Of a stretch of DNA of 41,756 nucleotides, positions 1 to 7,093 are shown piece by piece. The position numbers and the translations under genes were made by a program. Within the stretch, counting starts at the first letter, position 1. Every line of letters starts with the position of its first letter. The notes beneath the pieces were generated by a model. It was not told the origin of the DNA and made no database searches. It worked only from the letters and a program-made list of their open reading frames with translations. The stretch is from JBAZOD01 sp041648955 (GTDB taxonomy: Bacteria; Patescibacteriota; Patescibacteriia; Patescibacteriales; JAQTRU01). The stretch covers positions 1 to 41,756 of the forward strand of contig JBAZOD010000001.1 of NCBI GenBank assembly GCA_041648955.1, given 5' to 3'.

Positions 1-744
1 CTCGACAGAGACGAACATATCAATGTTATAAAGTATGTTTCAGAATTAACCGCCGGCCGAGTCCGCGTTTTGGCCGGCACTGGTTCAAACTGCACGACGG
101 AAGCTATTTATCTCACGAGACGAGCCAAGACGGTCGGAGCACACGGAGTTTTGGCAGTTGTTCCTTATTACAACAAGCCGACTCCGGCCGGCCAGAAAGA
201 CTATTTTCGCAGAATAGCTGAAATTGGCTTGCCAATTGTAGCCTATGACATTCCCAGTCGCACCGGCATACAAATGTCGGTTGAAACGATTTTGGAACTG
301 GCAGAGGAAGGAACTATTCATGGCCTAAAATGGGCGAGCGGCGACCTCAACCAGCTCATGGATGTTGTCAGACTCCGCCCCGACGGATTCACTGTTCTTT
401 CTGGAGATGACAATCTCACTTTCCCGCTCATGGCCCTTGGTGGAGACGGAGTTATCTCCGTTCTTTCCAATGTCTTTCCGAGCGAGATGAAACAGTTTAT
501 TCTTAGCGCGCAGGAAGACGAAATGGAAATTGCCTCCGACTGGCATTACCGGCTGCTGGGAGTAATGAGAGCGATGTTTATTGAAAACAATCCGATCTCG
601 GTCAAAACCGCCCTGAGCATTCTCTTTCCGGATATTTTCGGAGAAAAACCGGTTTTCCGATCGCCCATGTGCGAAATGAGCGAAGAGAATCGTCAAAAGC
701 TCGAAATGATTCTGAGAAACTTCACGGAGACAAAACAAATTTAA
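1..744 (+). CDS. dapA: 4-hydroxy-tetrahydrodipicolinate synthase, 5' end cut by window edge
   Basis: This enzyme condenses pyruvate with aspartate semialdehyde in the first committed step of the diaminopimelate/lysine pathway, in the cytoplasm. The frame is open from base 1, so roughly 45-50 N-terminal residues lie outside the window; 247 codons remain. Family landmarks are all present: AGTGSN, the VPYYNKP segment, the catalytic Tyr in AYDIPSRTG (codon 244-246), the Schiff-base Lys in GLKWASG (codon 328-330), LSGDD and the NNPISVK segment. The gene is visibly more GC-rich than the mur genes next door and ends at a strong hairpin, so it may have been acquired separately; many Patescibacteria lack lysine synthesis. 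Other members of the NAL/DapA aldolase superfamily are possible, but the motif set favours DapA. Confidence 0.9.
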   Translation, partial: LDRDEHINVIKYVSELTAGRVRVLAGTGSNCTTEAIYLTRRAKTVGAHGVLAVVPYYNKPTPAGQKDYFRRIAEIGLPIVAYDIPSRTGIQMSVETILELAEEGTIHGLKWASGDLNQLMDVVRLRPDGFTVLSGDDNLTFPLMALGGDGVISVLSNVFPSEMKQFILSAQEDEMEIASDWHYRLLGVMRAMFIENNPISVKTALSILFPDIFGEKPVFRSPMCEMSEENRQKLEMILRNFTETKQI

Positions 745-754
745 TAAAAAACAC

Positions 755-784
755 AAAACGCCCGGATTGCCCGAGCGTTTTTTT
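755..784 (+). terminator. Intrinsic terminator after dapA
   Basis: Inverted repeat AAACGCCCGG / CCGAGCGTTT with a short loop and a run of seven T (778-784), 10 bases after the dapA stop. One internal pair is C-A on this strand and G-T on the other, and T-rich sequence also follows on the minus strand, so it may work in both directions. It is almost identical to the hairpin at 1488-1517. Confidence 0.85.
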
Positions 785-808
785 ATTTTACAACAGAAAA
801 ATCCAGTC

Positions 809-837
809 TTGACTACACACCTTACTTATGCTTAAAT
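809..837 (+). promoter_or_regulatory. Sigma70-type promoter for the 889 gene
   Basis: TTGACT (809-814), a 17-base spacer, then TTAAAT (832-837) preceded by TG at 829-830 as an extended -10. The predicted start is near 844, giving a leader of about 45 bases that includes the AAGGAG at 875-880. Confidence 0.6.
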
Positions 838-888
838 TTAATATTAAATCAAAAACGAACGCACTTTTTATAAAAAGGAGATGTGTCC

Positions 889-1473
889 ATGAAATGGTTT
901 GTTGTGTTTATTTCCATTCTCGCGCCTTTCACAGCTGTCTATGGCTCCCAAGCCGAGGAGTTGAAATTTTCGAAATTCGAGTATTATAACGGCAAAAATC
1001 CATTTTTCTCAAGCTTTGATACCAAAATTAGTTTCAAATCCAAAAACAAAGTATTTACGACATCAATGAATAATGTTCGTGTAAATACAAAATTCGGGTA
1101 TTCTTTCCCGCACACGAACATTCTCGCCACCTGCGGTCTGCAACAGAACGCGCCCTGGTTCGCCCCTGAAGTTGATTTTACTTTCTGGCGCGTTTCTACC
1201 ATCCACTGGGGCGGGTGGATGTTCGGAGAAACCGGAAAACCGAAAATGGAAAGGCCGAGATTTTTTTTCGCTCTCAACGCGATTTACTTTTCGGTGAAAC
1301 CGATTGTATTGAGCTACACACTTCTCCATTTCTTTGAAAATGAACCGGATCATATTCCGGGAATCAGCTTTTCCCAGCCAATTAATAAAAATTTCACATG
1401 GCTGGTTGGAACGGATTACAGCACGAAGGATGCGAACCCGATGTTTAATATCGGAATGAAATTCACGCCTTGA
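889..1473 (+). CDS. Exported protein of unknown function, beta-strand rich
   Basis: Not recognised. About 194 residues. The start at 889 (MKWFVVF) is chosen because AAGGAG at 875-880 lies 8 bases upstream; a GTG at 883 in the same frame is too close to that site. The N-terminus is a signal peptide (Lys, hydrophobic core, cleavage likely after VYG-SQA). The mature part is rich in Phe, Trp, Tyr and Asn in alternating patterns with short turns, and it ends in NIGMKFTP. This recalls small outer-membrane beta-barrels, which would be odd in a lineage thought to lack an outer membrane; that reading is inference from composition only. It is a single gene with its own promoter and terminator, is more GC-rich than the neighbouring murC, and ends in TGA. 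Confidence 0.75.
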   Translation: MKWFVVFISILAPFTAVYGSQAEELKFSKFEYYNGKNPFFSSFDTKISFKSKNKVFTTSMNNVRVNTKFGYSFPHTNILATCGLQQNAPWFAPEVDFTFWRVSTIHWGGWMFGETGKPKMERPRFFFALNAIYFSVKPIVLSYTLLHFFENEPDHIPGISFSQPINKNFTWLVGTDYSTKDANPMFNIGMKFTP

Positions 1474-1487
1474 AAGATACAAAAAAT

Positions 1488-1517
1488 AAAACGCCCGGAT
1501 TACCCGAGCGTTTTTTT
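1488..1517. terminator. Bidirectional intrinsic terminator between convergent genes
   Basis: Inverted repeat AAACGCCCGG / CCGAGCGTTT followed by seven T (1511-1517). On the minus strand the mismatched pair becomes a G-T wobble and a T-rich tail follows, so it can also end the murC transcript arriving from the right. It differs from the 755-784 hairpin at one loop position over 30 bases. Confidence 0.85.
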
Positions 1518-1539
1518 GTTTTTAGAAATATTTATAATT

Positions 1540-2955
1540 TCATTCTTTTAGTAAATTCTCCCCGATGCGAAAAACATCACCGGCGCCCATTAAAATAACA
1601 ACATCTCCTCTTGCTGCCCTTTCCCGCAAATATTTTTCACATTCATTTAGAGTAGAAATATGACGGGCAGACGCGTTGCTATTCTCTTTGATTTTTTCCA
1701 CCAAATCTTGGCTGCTTACTCCCCCTTGTTTTTCCCGAGCTGACCCATAAATATCAAGGACTATCACCTCGTTCGCCTTGCCAAAACTCTTAGAAAATTC
1801 ATCAAGCAAGGCCTTGGTGCGAGTAAAAGTATGGGGGTGAAAAACTACGATTATTTTATTATTTTTATATTTCTGTCTGGCTCCTTCCAGGGTGGCTTCT
1901 ATTTCCGTCGGGTGATGAGCATAATCATCAATAATAGTCGCGCCATTAAATTGCCCTAAAATTTGCATACGGCGGGCAGTACCGGAAAATTCCTCCAAAT
2001 AAGTTCTGATTAAATTCAAAGGAATTTCCAATTCTATGCTGGCGGCAATTATCGCCAAAGCATTGGAAATATTATGGCGGCCGGAAAGCTGAATAGAAAA
2101 ATCTCCCAGAATATCCTCGCGCGCACCTTCTATCTCCTCATTATCCGCGCCAAACTTTACTCTGAAATATTGCCTGTCTCCCTGCTGTTTTATATCATAA
2201 GCAATATAATCAGCGACCTCGTTTATCCCATAGCTTATGACTCTTCCCCGGCAATGCAGACCGGCAATTTTACGGACACTGGCATCGTCAAAATTAGCGA
2301 TTAAAAATCCTTTCGTCGGAATTTTTTTTATAAATTCAGAAAAAACATTTTCATAATCCTGTTTGGTCGGAAAAAAATCCGGATGGTCATAATCTATGTT
2401 ATTGAGAATTACGCCTTTGGGCTGAAAATACTGAAGTTTGTTTTGATATTCGTCCACTTCGGCTACAAAATAATCAGACTTGCCTGCCAAACTCGCGCCG
2501 TCAAATTGAGGGACTCTTGACCCAACCAAAACATTCGGATCCAGACCGGCTTCTTTCAAAATAAACCCAAGCCAAGCGGTGGTCGTGGTTTTTCCATGCG
2601 AACCGATAACAGCGATGCCAAAATGAGAATTAAAAAATTCCCCTAAAGCTTCCGCGTAAGTAAGGACTTTTGTTTTGCCGGCCAAAGCCGAATCTACTTC
2701 CAAATTATTTTCAGCATTGTAGGCAGTGGAATAAATAATCAAATCAACATCTTTCGGAATATTATCTTTGGAAAAACCTTCTATGACTTTAATCCCAGCC
2801 TTGGCCAAAACTTCATCAGTCATAAATTTTTCTCCAATATCCGAACCGGAAACAGAAAAATCCTTAGCAGCCAAAAACTGGGCAAGCATTGTCATCCCCA
2901 CGCCTTTGATGCCGATCATATAAATTTTTTTTATTTTGGATAAATCCATAGTCAT
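1540..2955 (-). CDS. murC: UDP-N-acetylmuramate--L-alanine ligase
   Basis: Cytoplasmic ATP-dependent ligase that adds L-Ala to UDP-MurNAc, the first amino acid of the peptidoglycan stem peptide. At 471 residues it is of normal length. The N-terminal Rossmann part shows GIKGVGMTMLA (about residue 14), the P-loop is GSHGKTTTT (about residue 118), a central NNIDYDHPDFF matches the Mur ligase middle domain, and the C-terminal domain carries DDYAHHPTEI. The start ATG overlaps the murG stop as TAATG, which suggests translational coupling; a second ATG lies two codons in (2949). It is the last gene of the mraY-ftsW-murG-murC block. MurD, murE, murF and ddl are not in the window. Confidence 0.95.
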   Translation of the reverse strand: MTMDLSKIKKIYMIGIKGVGMTMLAQFLAAKDFSVSGSDIGEKFMTDEVLAKAGIKVIEGFSKDNIPKDVDLIIYSTAYNAENNLEVDSALAGKTKVLTYAEALGEFFNSHFGIAVIGSHGKTTTTAWLGFILKEAGLDPNVLVGSRVPQFDGASLAGKSDYFVAEVDEYQNKLQYFQPKGVILNNIDYDHPDFFPTKQDYENVFSEFIKKIPTKGFLIANFDDASVRKIAGLHCRGRVISYGINEVADYIAYDIKQQGDRQYFRVKFGADNEEIEGAREDILGDFSIQLSGRHNISNALAIIAASIELEIPLNLIRTYLEEFSGTARRMQILGQFNGATIIDDYAHHPTEIEATLEGARQKYKNNKIIVVFHPHTFTRTKALLDEFSKSFGKANEVIVLDIYGSAREKQGGVSSQDLVEKIKENSNASARHISTLNECEKYLRERAARGDVVILMGAGDVFRIGENLLKE

Positions 2956-4076
2956 TATTGGTCAAATAACAAAAGGTTAACAACTCTTATTATTTCTTCA
3001 TTCGCCCCCCTTTTCATAACCTTTCCCGCGTTATTCCCTAATTCGTACCGCAATTTTTCATTATTCAATAAGTCCTTTATCTTACTGCTAAAAATCTCCG
3101 GCGTCAATTCTATTTGATCTAAAATTATAGCTCCCTTCTTCTCGCTGAAAACCCGGGCATTGTCTTCCTGATGCGAGTCCGGCATCGGAATCAAAATCGC
3201 CGGTTTGGCTAAGAAATAAATCTCCGTTAAAAACCCTAGACCGGCTCGAGAAACCACTAAATCCGCCATTTTCATAATCAACATAAGTTTATCATGCTCA
3301 ACAAAATCAAATAATAAATAATTTTTTATTTTTTCTTTTTTATCTTTTATTTTATTTTTTCCCGTGATATGAACAATTTGGGAAATTTTAGTCAACTCAT
3401 CTAAACTCCCCCAAACCAATTTATTAATCCCCTCCGCTCCTGTCCCTCCGCCAACTATCAATACAACCGGCAAATCTTTCTTTAATCCGAATTTTTTAAA
3501 AATTTTGTCATTCGTCAACCGAAAATTGTCAATCGGAAATCCGCATGGGTTTCCCGTACAAACCGCCTTCTTTCCAAAATATTTTAAAGACTCTTCAAAA
3601 GCCACCGTAATCACATTTGCAAACGGCGCCATTAATTTATTCGCTAGTCCCGGTCTGACATCTTGCTGATGAACTAAAATTTTAACGCCTAAAAGCCAGC
3701 CTGCCCAAATTATCGGTACGCTCGAAAAACTGCCGGCTGTCATTATTAAATCGGGCCTGAATCTTGAAATTATAAGTAAAGACTTAAAAAATCCGGCAAT
3801 AATTTTAAACGGGTCTAAAAAATTATGAATAGAAAAATATCGCCTCAGCTTTCCTGATGATATGGCTATAAACTTAATTCCGGCCTTCTCAACCATTTCT
3901 CTTTCTGGGCCAAATCTTGTGCCCACCCATAAATATTCAAACTCCTTTTTACTTTCAACTTTATGAACTTTATAACTTTCTAACTCGTCAAAGACGGCTA
4001 AAAGCGGAGAAACCGATCCGCCAGTTCCTCCTCCGGTAAACAATATTTTTATTTTTTGTTTTTTGTTTTCTCTCAT
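2955..4076 (-). CDS. murG: UDP-GlcNAc:lipid I N-acetylglucosaminyltransferase
   Basis: Membrane-associated GT28 enzyme that turns lipid I into lipid II on the cytoplasmic face. 373 residues, normal length. The N-terminal glycine loop reads GGGTGGSVSP (residues 15-24); the family usually has His directly after the TGG, here it is Ser21. The C-terminal sugar-nucleotide half is well kept: VVSRAGLGFLTEI, then DSHQEDNA. A further glycine-rich loop, VGGGTGAEG, lies in the linker region. The gene follows ftsW by 17 bases and overlaps murC by one base. The order mraY-ftsW-murG-murC supports the assignment despite the altered loop. Confidence 0.93.
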   Translation of the reverse strand: MRENKKQKIKILFTGGGTGGSVSPLLAVFDELESYKVHKVESKKEFEYLWVGTRFGPEREMVEKAGIKFIAISSGKLRRYFSIHNFLDPFKIIAGFFKSLLIISRFRPDLIMTAGSFSSVPIIWAGWLLGVKILVHQQDVRPGLANKLMAPFANVITVAFEESLKYFGKKAVCTGNPCGFPIDNFRLTNDKIFKKFGLKKDLPVVLIVGGGTGAEGINKLVWGSLDELTKISQIVHITGKNKIKDKKEKIKNYLLFDFVEHDKLMLIMKMADLVVSRAGLGFLTEIYFLAKPAILIPMPDSHQEDNARVFSEKKGAIILDQIELTPEIFSSKIKDLLNNEKLRYELGNNAGKVMKRGANEEIIRVVNLLLFDQ

Positions 4077-4093
4077 TTTTAAATCTTTAAATT

Positions 4094-5248
4094 TTATCGG
4101 CTGGCAGAAATTTCTCTGGTCTGCTTGCTAATATTTATTAATATCCCAACAGCAATTAATGAAGACATTATTGCTGAACCGCCATAACTTACAAATGGCA
4201 AGGGAACGCCGGTCATTGGAAGCAAATTAACCATACCTCCTATATTTAAACAAGCCTGAATAGTAATCCAGCTAACAATACCTAGGCTTAAAATTTTTCC
4301 AAAAGTATCAGGCGCTTGTCTGGATATCAGATAGCCTCGATAAAAAATATACATATATAATATTACTAATAAACCGCTAAAAATAAACCCAGTTTCTTCA
4401 GCAATAATTGGAAAAATAGAATCGCCATTTACCTCCGGCAAATAAAGAAATTTTTGCCGGCTCTCCCCCAGTCCCCGCCCCCAAAAACCGCCCGAACCAA
4501 CTGCTATCAATGATTGATTTACCTGATAGCAAATATCATTACTACTAAAACTGGAATCTACTAAACACTTAAAACGATTTAATTGATAAGGACGCAAATA
4601 AACTATTACCGATAAAGCCATGACGGCGATTAAACTCATCACAAAAAGATGTTTTATTCTTCCTCCGCCCACAAAATAAACAATCAAAGAAACCAATCCG
4701 ATGATAGACAGGGTTCCCATGTCCGGCTGCAAGATCATCAACAAAGCGATTATTCCCAATACCGCCACAAAAGGACCTGTGCCTTGATAAAAATCATCTA
4801 AACTTTTTTGACGAGATTCAAGCCAAGCTGCTAAATAAAGCAAGAAAAAAAGCTTTACTAATTCCGAGGGCTGAAGAGAGTAGCCGAAAACATTAATCCA
4901 ACTGCGAGCTGTGCCATAATCAGCCGCTATCCCCGGAATAAAAACTAAAAGCAGTAAAAAGATGGAAAAAATCAAACAAACAAAAGCATATTTACGCCAA
5001 TAATGATAATCTAAGCGAGAAAAAAAATAAAAGCCGATTAGTCCAAGAAACAATCCCTGCAACTGATGAATAAAATAATAATAACTATTGTTGAACTGCG
5101 TATAAGCCTTAACAGAAGAAGCACTGGAGAGCATTATCAGACCAAAAACAATAATAACGCCGACGGCGATAATTAATTTTTTGTCACCCTCGTGCTCAGA
5201 AGCCAAGGGTTTAAATAAATTATTAATCTTTTGTTTCAAAGTAGCCAT
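4094..5248 (-). CDS. ftsW: SEDS-family peptidoglycan glycosyltransferase FtsW
   Basis: Polytopic SEDS protein that polymerises lipid II during septum synthesis together with a class B PBP. 384 residues with about ten hydrophobic segments. Landmarks are SWINVFGYSLQPSELVK, QPDMGT, the extracytoplasmic loop PEVNGDSIFPIIAEE with the putative catalytic Asp276, and PLPFVSYGGSA near the C-terminus. Where most FtsW/RodA proteins have HTD before the Asp loop, this one has NGD. Cys228 and Cys240 flank a short segment in a predicted outer loop and could pair. RodA cannot be excluded by sequence alone; the position between mraY and murG favours FtsW. Confidence 0.87.
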   Translation of the reverse strand: MATLKQKINNLFKPLASEHEGDKKLIIAVGVIIVFGLIMLSSASSVKAYTQFNNSYYYFIHQLQGLFLGLIGFYFFSRLDYHYWRKYAFVCLIFSIFLLLLVFIPGIAADYGTARSWINVFGYSLQPSELVKLFFLLYLAAWLESRQKSLDDFYQGTGPFVAVLGIIALLMILQPDMGTLSIIGLVSLIVYFVGGGRIKHLFVMSLIAVMALSVIVYLRPYQLNRFKCLVDSSFSSNDICYQVNQSLIAVGSGGFWGRGLGESRQKFLYLPEVNGDSIFPIIAEETGFIFSGLLVILYMYIFYRGYLISRQAPDTFGKILSLGIVSWITIQACLNIGGMVNLLPMTGVPLPFVSYGGSAIMSSLIAVGILINISKQTREISASR

Positions 5249-5308
5249 ACAAGAAATCTATAATTCTTAAATCTACAATTTTGATGCCAACAAACAAATA
5301 AAATTTAA

Positions 5309-6358
5309 TTACATCATTCTATCCAATAAAAAAAGTAATAAGCCAATTACGGCCGTAACTCCGGCTATTACCCAAAAACGCATAACGATTTTAGCTTCCT
5401 GCCAGCCTGAAGCTTCTAAATGATGATGAATCGGAGAAGAAAGAAAAATTTTTTTCCCGAAAAATTTTTTTGAACAAACTTGAATAATGAGAGATAGGGC
5501 TTCAACTACAAACAAAAATCCTATAACCGGCAAAAGCATAACATAATTAGTAAGCATTGCGATTATCCCCAAAGTAACGCCAAGGCTCATCGCGCCTGTA
5601 TCACCCATATAAAATCTTGCGGGTATAATATTAAACCACAAAAATGCCAAAAGAGAACCGACAATTACTCCGCAGAAAGTGGCTAAATCGTATCTGCCCA
5701 TGACAAAAGCTATAACTCCGAAAGCAGAAAAAGAAGCAAGCAACGTCCCCCCGGCTAAACCATCCAGGCCGTCTATCTCATTGACAGAAAAAGATGTCGC
5801 TACAATCACAAAAATGAAAAAAGGTATGTACCACCAGCCGATTTCAAAATTATTTAAAAAAGGAATATGCAAAACCGTCCAATTTAATTTGAAATAAAAC
5901 CAACAAGCGCCAATAACAGCGATAATTGTATATATAAAAAGACGATGTTTTATATTCAAGCCGCCGCCGCCCAAAATTCCCTTGCCTCGCACATCCAGCC
6001 AATCATCAAATAAACCAACCAGAGCAGTCGCTATTAAAGCCCCGAGAGGTAATAAAGTCTCGCTGCGGGATAAAAAATTTAAATTATCTAAAACATCAAA
6101 TGAAAAAATTTTTGGCAGATAAAAAAATAGTAAGCTAAAAAAAAGAACGGTCGCCCAAATCAAAATTCCGCCCATAGTCGGCGTACCGGCTTTATGGGCG
6201 TGCATTTTAGTGAAAACTGGCGTAGCGCCATTGTCGCGGATTTTTTTCCCTAAATTATATTTATAGAGAAAATGGGTAAGGGCCGGCGTCCAAGCAAAAG
6301 TAAAAACAAAAGCTAAGGTGGATAAAAAAAGAATCTTTATAATATAAAATTCCTGCAT
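5309..6358 (-). CDS. mraY: Phospho-N-acetylmuramoyl-pentapeptide transferase
   Basis: Integral membrane enzyme that moves phospho-MurNAc-pentapeptide from UDP to undecaprenyl phosphate, giving lipid I. 349 residues with about ten membrane spans. All key motifs are present: HKAGTPTMGG, the Mg-binding LFDDWLD, NEIDGLDGLAGG, FYMGDTGAMSLG, and the cytoplasmic SPIHHHLEASGW His cluster. The gene lies 12 bases after the small membrane-protein gene upstream and 60 bases before ftsW. Confidence 0.96.
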   Translation of the reverse strand: MQEFYIIKILFLSTLAFVFTFAWTPALTHFLYKYNLGKKIRDNGATPVFTKMHAHKAGTPTMGGILIWATVLFFSLLFFYLPKIFSFDVLDNLNFLSRSETLLPLGALIATALVGLFDDWLDVRGKGILGGGGLNIKHRLFIYTIIAVIGACWFYFKLNWTVLHIPFLNNFEIGWWYIPFFIFVIVATSFSVNEIDGLDGLAGGTLLASFSAFGVIAFVMGRYDLATFCGVIVGSLLAFLWFNIIPARFYMGDTGAMSLGVTLGIIAMLTNYVMLLPVIGFLFVVEALSLIIQVCSKKFFGKKIFLSSPIHHHLEASGWQEAKIVMRFWVIAGVTAVIGLLLFLLDRMM

Positions 6359-6370
6359 ATTTTTTAAATT

Positions 6371-6787
6371 TTAACTAAAATTTATTAAATAAATTGCTCC
6401 CAAAGCAATTAACAAAAAAAGATTCACCAATAAAGATGCCCCCAAAAAAAGATGGGCTAAAAATTTAAAATCTTTACGGCGATAAAAAGCGAATAATAAA
6501 ATTTCATTTGCTAAAATTATTATAAGACTTAAAACCGGAATTATAAACAATCTCTTTACCTCTCCTATTAAATCAACGCCGAAGTCAACATTATAATGAA
6601 GAACTACTAGATCTTGGCTAACACTGCCGTTAATAAGATAAACGAGAAGCCACACGAATAAATTAAAGCCTAAAAGTATAATAAAGTAGAGCCTTATAAA
6701 AAGAAACCCTGATAAAAAAGAAAAAACTACGGAAAATTTTTGTCGCAAATAATAAAAATATTCAGAAAACTTTGATAAATCCAACAT
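6371..6787 (-). CDS. Small multi-span membrane protein, unknown function
   Basis: Not recognised. 138 residues with three to four hydrophobic segments (about 20-40, 45-65, 80-105, 110-137) and a short polar extracytoplasmic stretch (SQDLVVLHYNVDFG). It is the first gene of the mraY-ftsW-murG-murC series, ending 12 bases before the mraY start, so it is probably co-transcribed and may assist wall synthesis; this is inference from position only. TATAAT elements lie directly upstream on the minus strand, but no clear -35 was seen. Confidence 0.7.
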   Translation of the reverse strand: MLDLSKFSEYFYYLRQKFSVVFSFLSGFLFIRLYFIILLGFNLFVWLLVYLINGSVSQDLVVLHYNVDFGVDLIGEVKRLFIIPVLSLIIILANEILLFAFYRRKDFKFLAHLFLGASLLVNLFLLIALGAIYLINFS

Positions 6788-6856
6788 ATTATAATATAAA
6801 ATTATAAAGTAAAATCTACTGATACCTTACCATATTTTTGCTAAAACTTGAATATG

Positions 6857-6885
6857 TTGACGAAAAGACAATTTTAATTTATAAT
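6857..6885 (+). promoter_or_regulatory. Near-consensus sigma70 promoter (distal of two)
   Basis: TTGACG (6857-6862), a 17-base spacer and a perfect TATAAT (6880-6885). This is among the best promoter matches in the window and points toward the exported-protein gene at 7094. Confidence 0.7.
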
Positions 6886-6896
6886 AAGAAAATTCC

Positions 6897-6925
6897 TTGA
6901 TTTTATCTTTATTTTGGGGTATTAT
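6897..6925 (+). promoter_or_regulatory. Second tandem promoter (proximal)
   Basis: TTGATT (6897-6902), a 17-base spacer and TATTAT (6920-6925), 40 bases after the first promoter. Its predicted start near 6932 would place the palindrome at 6945-6963 at the very 5' end of the transcript. Confidence 0.5.
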
Positions 6926-6944
6926 TATAAATAATAATATTTTT

Positions 6945-6963
6945 CCTGTGGCTTATCCACAGG
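6945..6963. other. Palindrome containing a consensus DnaA box
   Basis: CCTGTGG (6945-6951), a 5-base loop and CCACAGG (6957-6963) form a perfect 7-bp hairpin. Inside it TTATCCACA (6953-6961) matches the DnaA-box consensus. No T-run follows, so it is not a typical terminator. It could be a protein-binding site or a 5' stabilising hairpin. No clear cluster of further boxes was seen. Confidence 0.5.
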
Positions 6964-7002
6964 CAAGTTCATTTCAATTAAAATCTATCTACGGAGGTGC
7001 CT

Positions 7003-7011
7003 ATGAAATAA
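7003..7011 (+). other. Two-codon leader ORF (Met-Lys-stop) with a strong Shine-Dalgarno
   Basis: GGAGG at 6993-6997 lies 5 bases before ATG AAA TAA. The surrounding bases resemble the true start region at 7083-7105 (GGAGG, a short C-rich spacer, start codon, AAA-rich codons). It may be a minimal upstream ORF or a degenerate copy of the real start. The coding region begins 82 bases after its stop. Confidence 0.4.
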
Positions 7012-7093
7012 AAAATCGTATTTGGTGGTAAATGAGTAGACATTACTCTGGAATCTCAAAACTCCTTTCCGAAAAAAGAAGTGGAGGCCCCAG

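Larger units (their letters stand above)
6788..7093. other. Gene-free divergent spacer with promoters, palindrome and leader
   Basis: 306 bases between a minus-strand membrane-protein gene and a plus-strand exported-protein gene. It contains two tandem plus-strand promoters (6857-6925), a palindrome holding a DnaA-box sequence (6945-6963), and a leader of about 150 bases with a Shine-Dalgarno followed by a two-codon ORF (7003-7011). No further coding region was seen. Confidence 0.7.

Noticed and set aside
1063..1482. Minus-strand open frame opposite the 889 gene
   Set aside because: It lies antisense to a gene with a clear signal peptide, promoter and ribosome site and has no ribosome site itself.
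6841..7000. Replication origin
   Set aside because: Only one DnaA box was found and no dnaA, dnaN or rpmH nearby; the AT-richness is ordinary for this genome.
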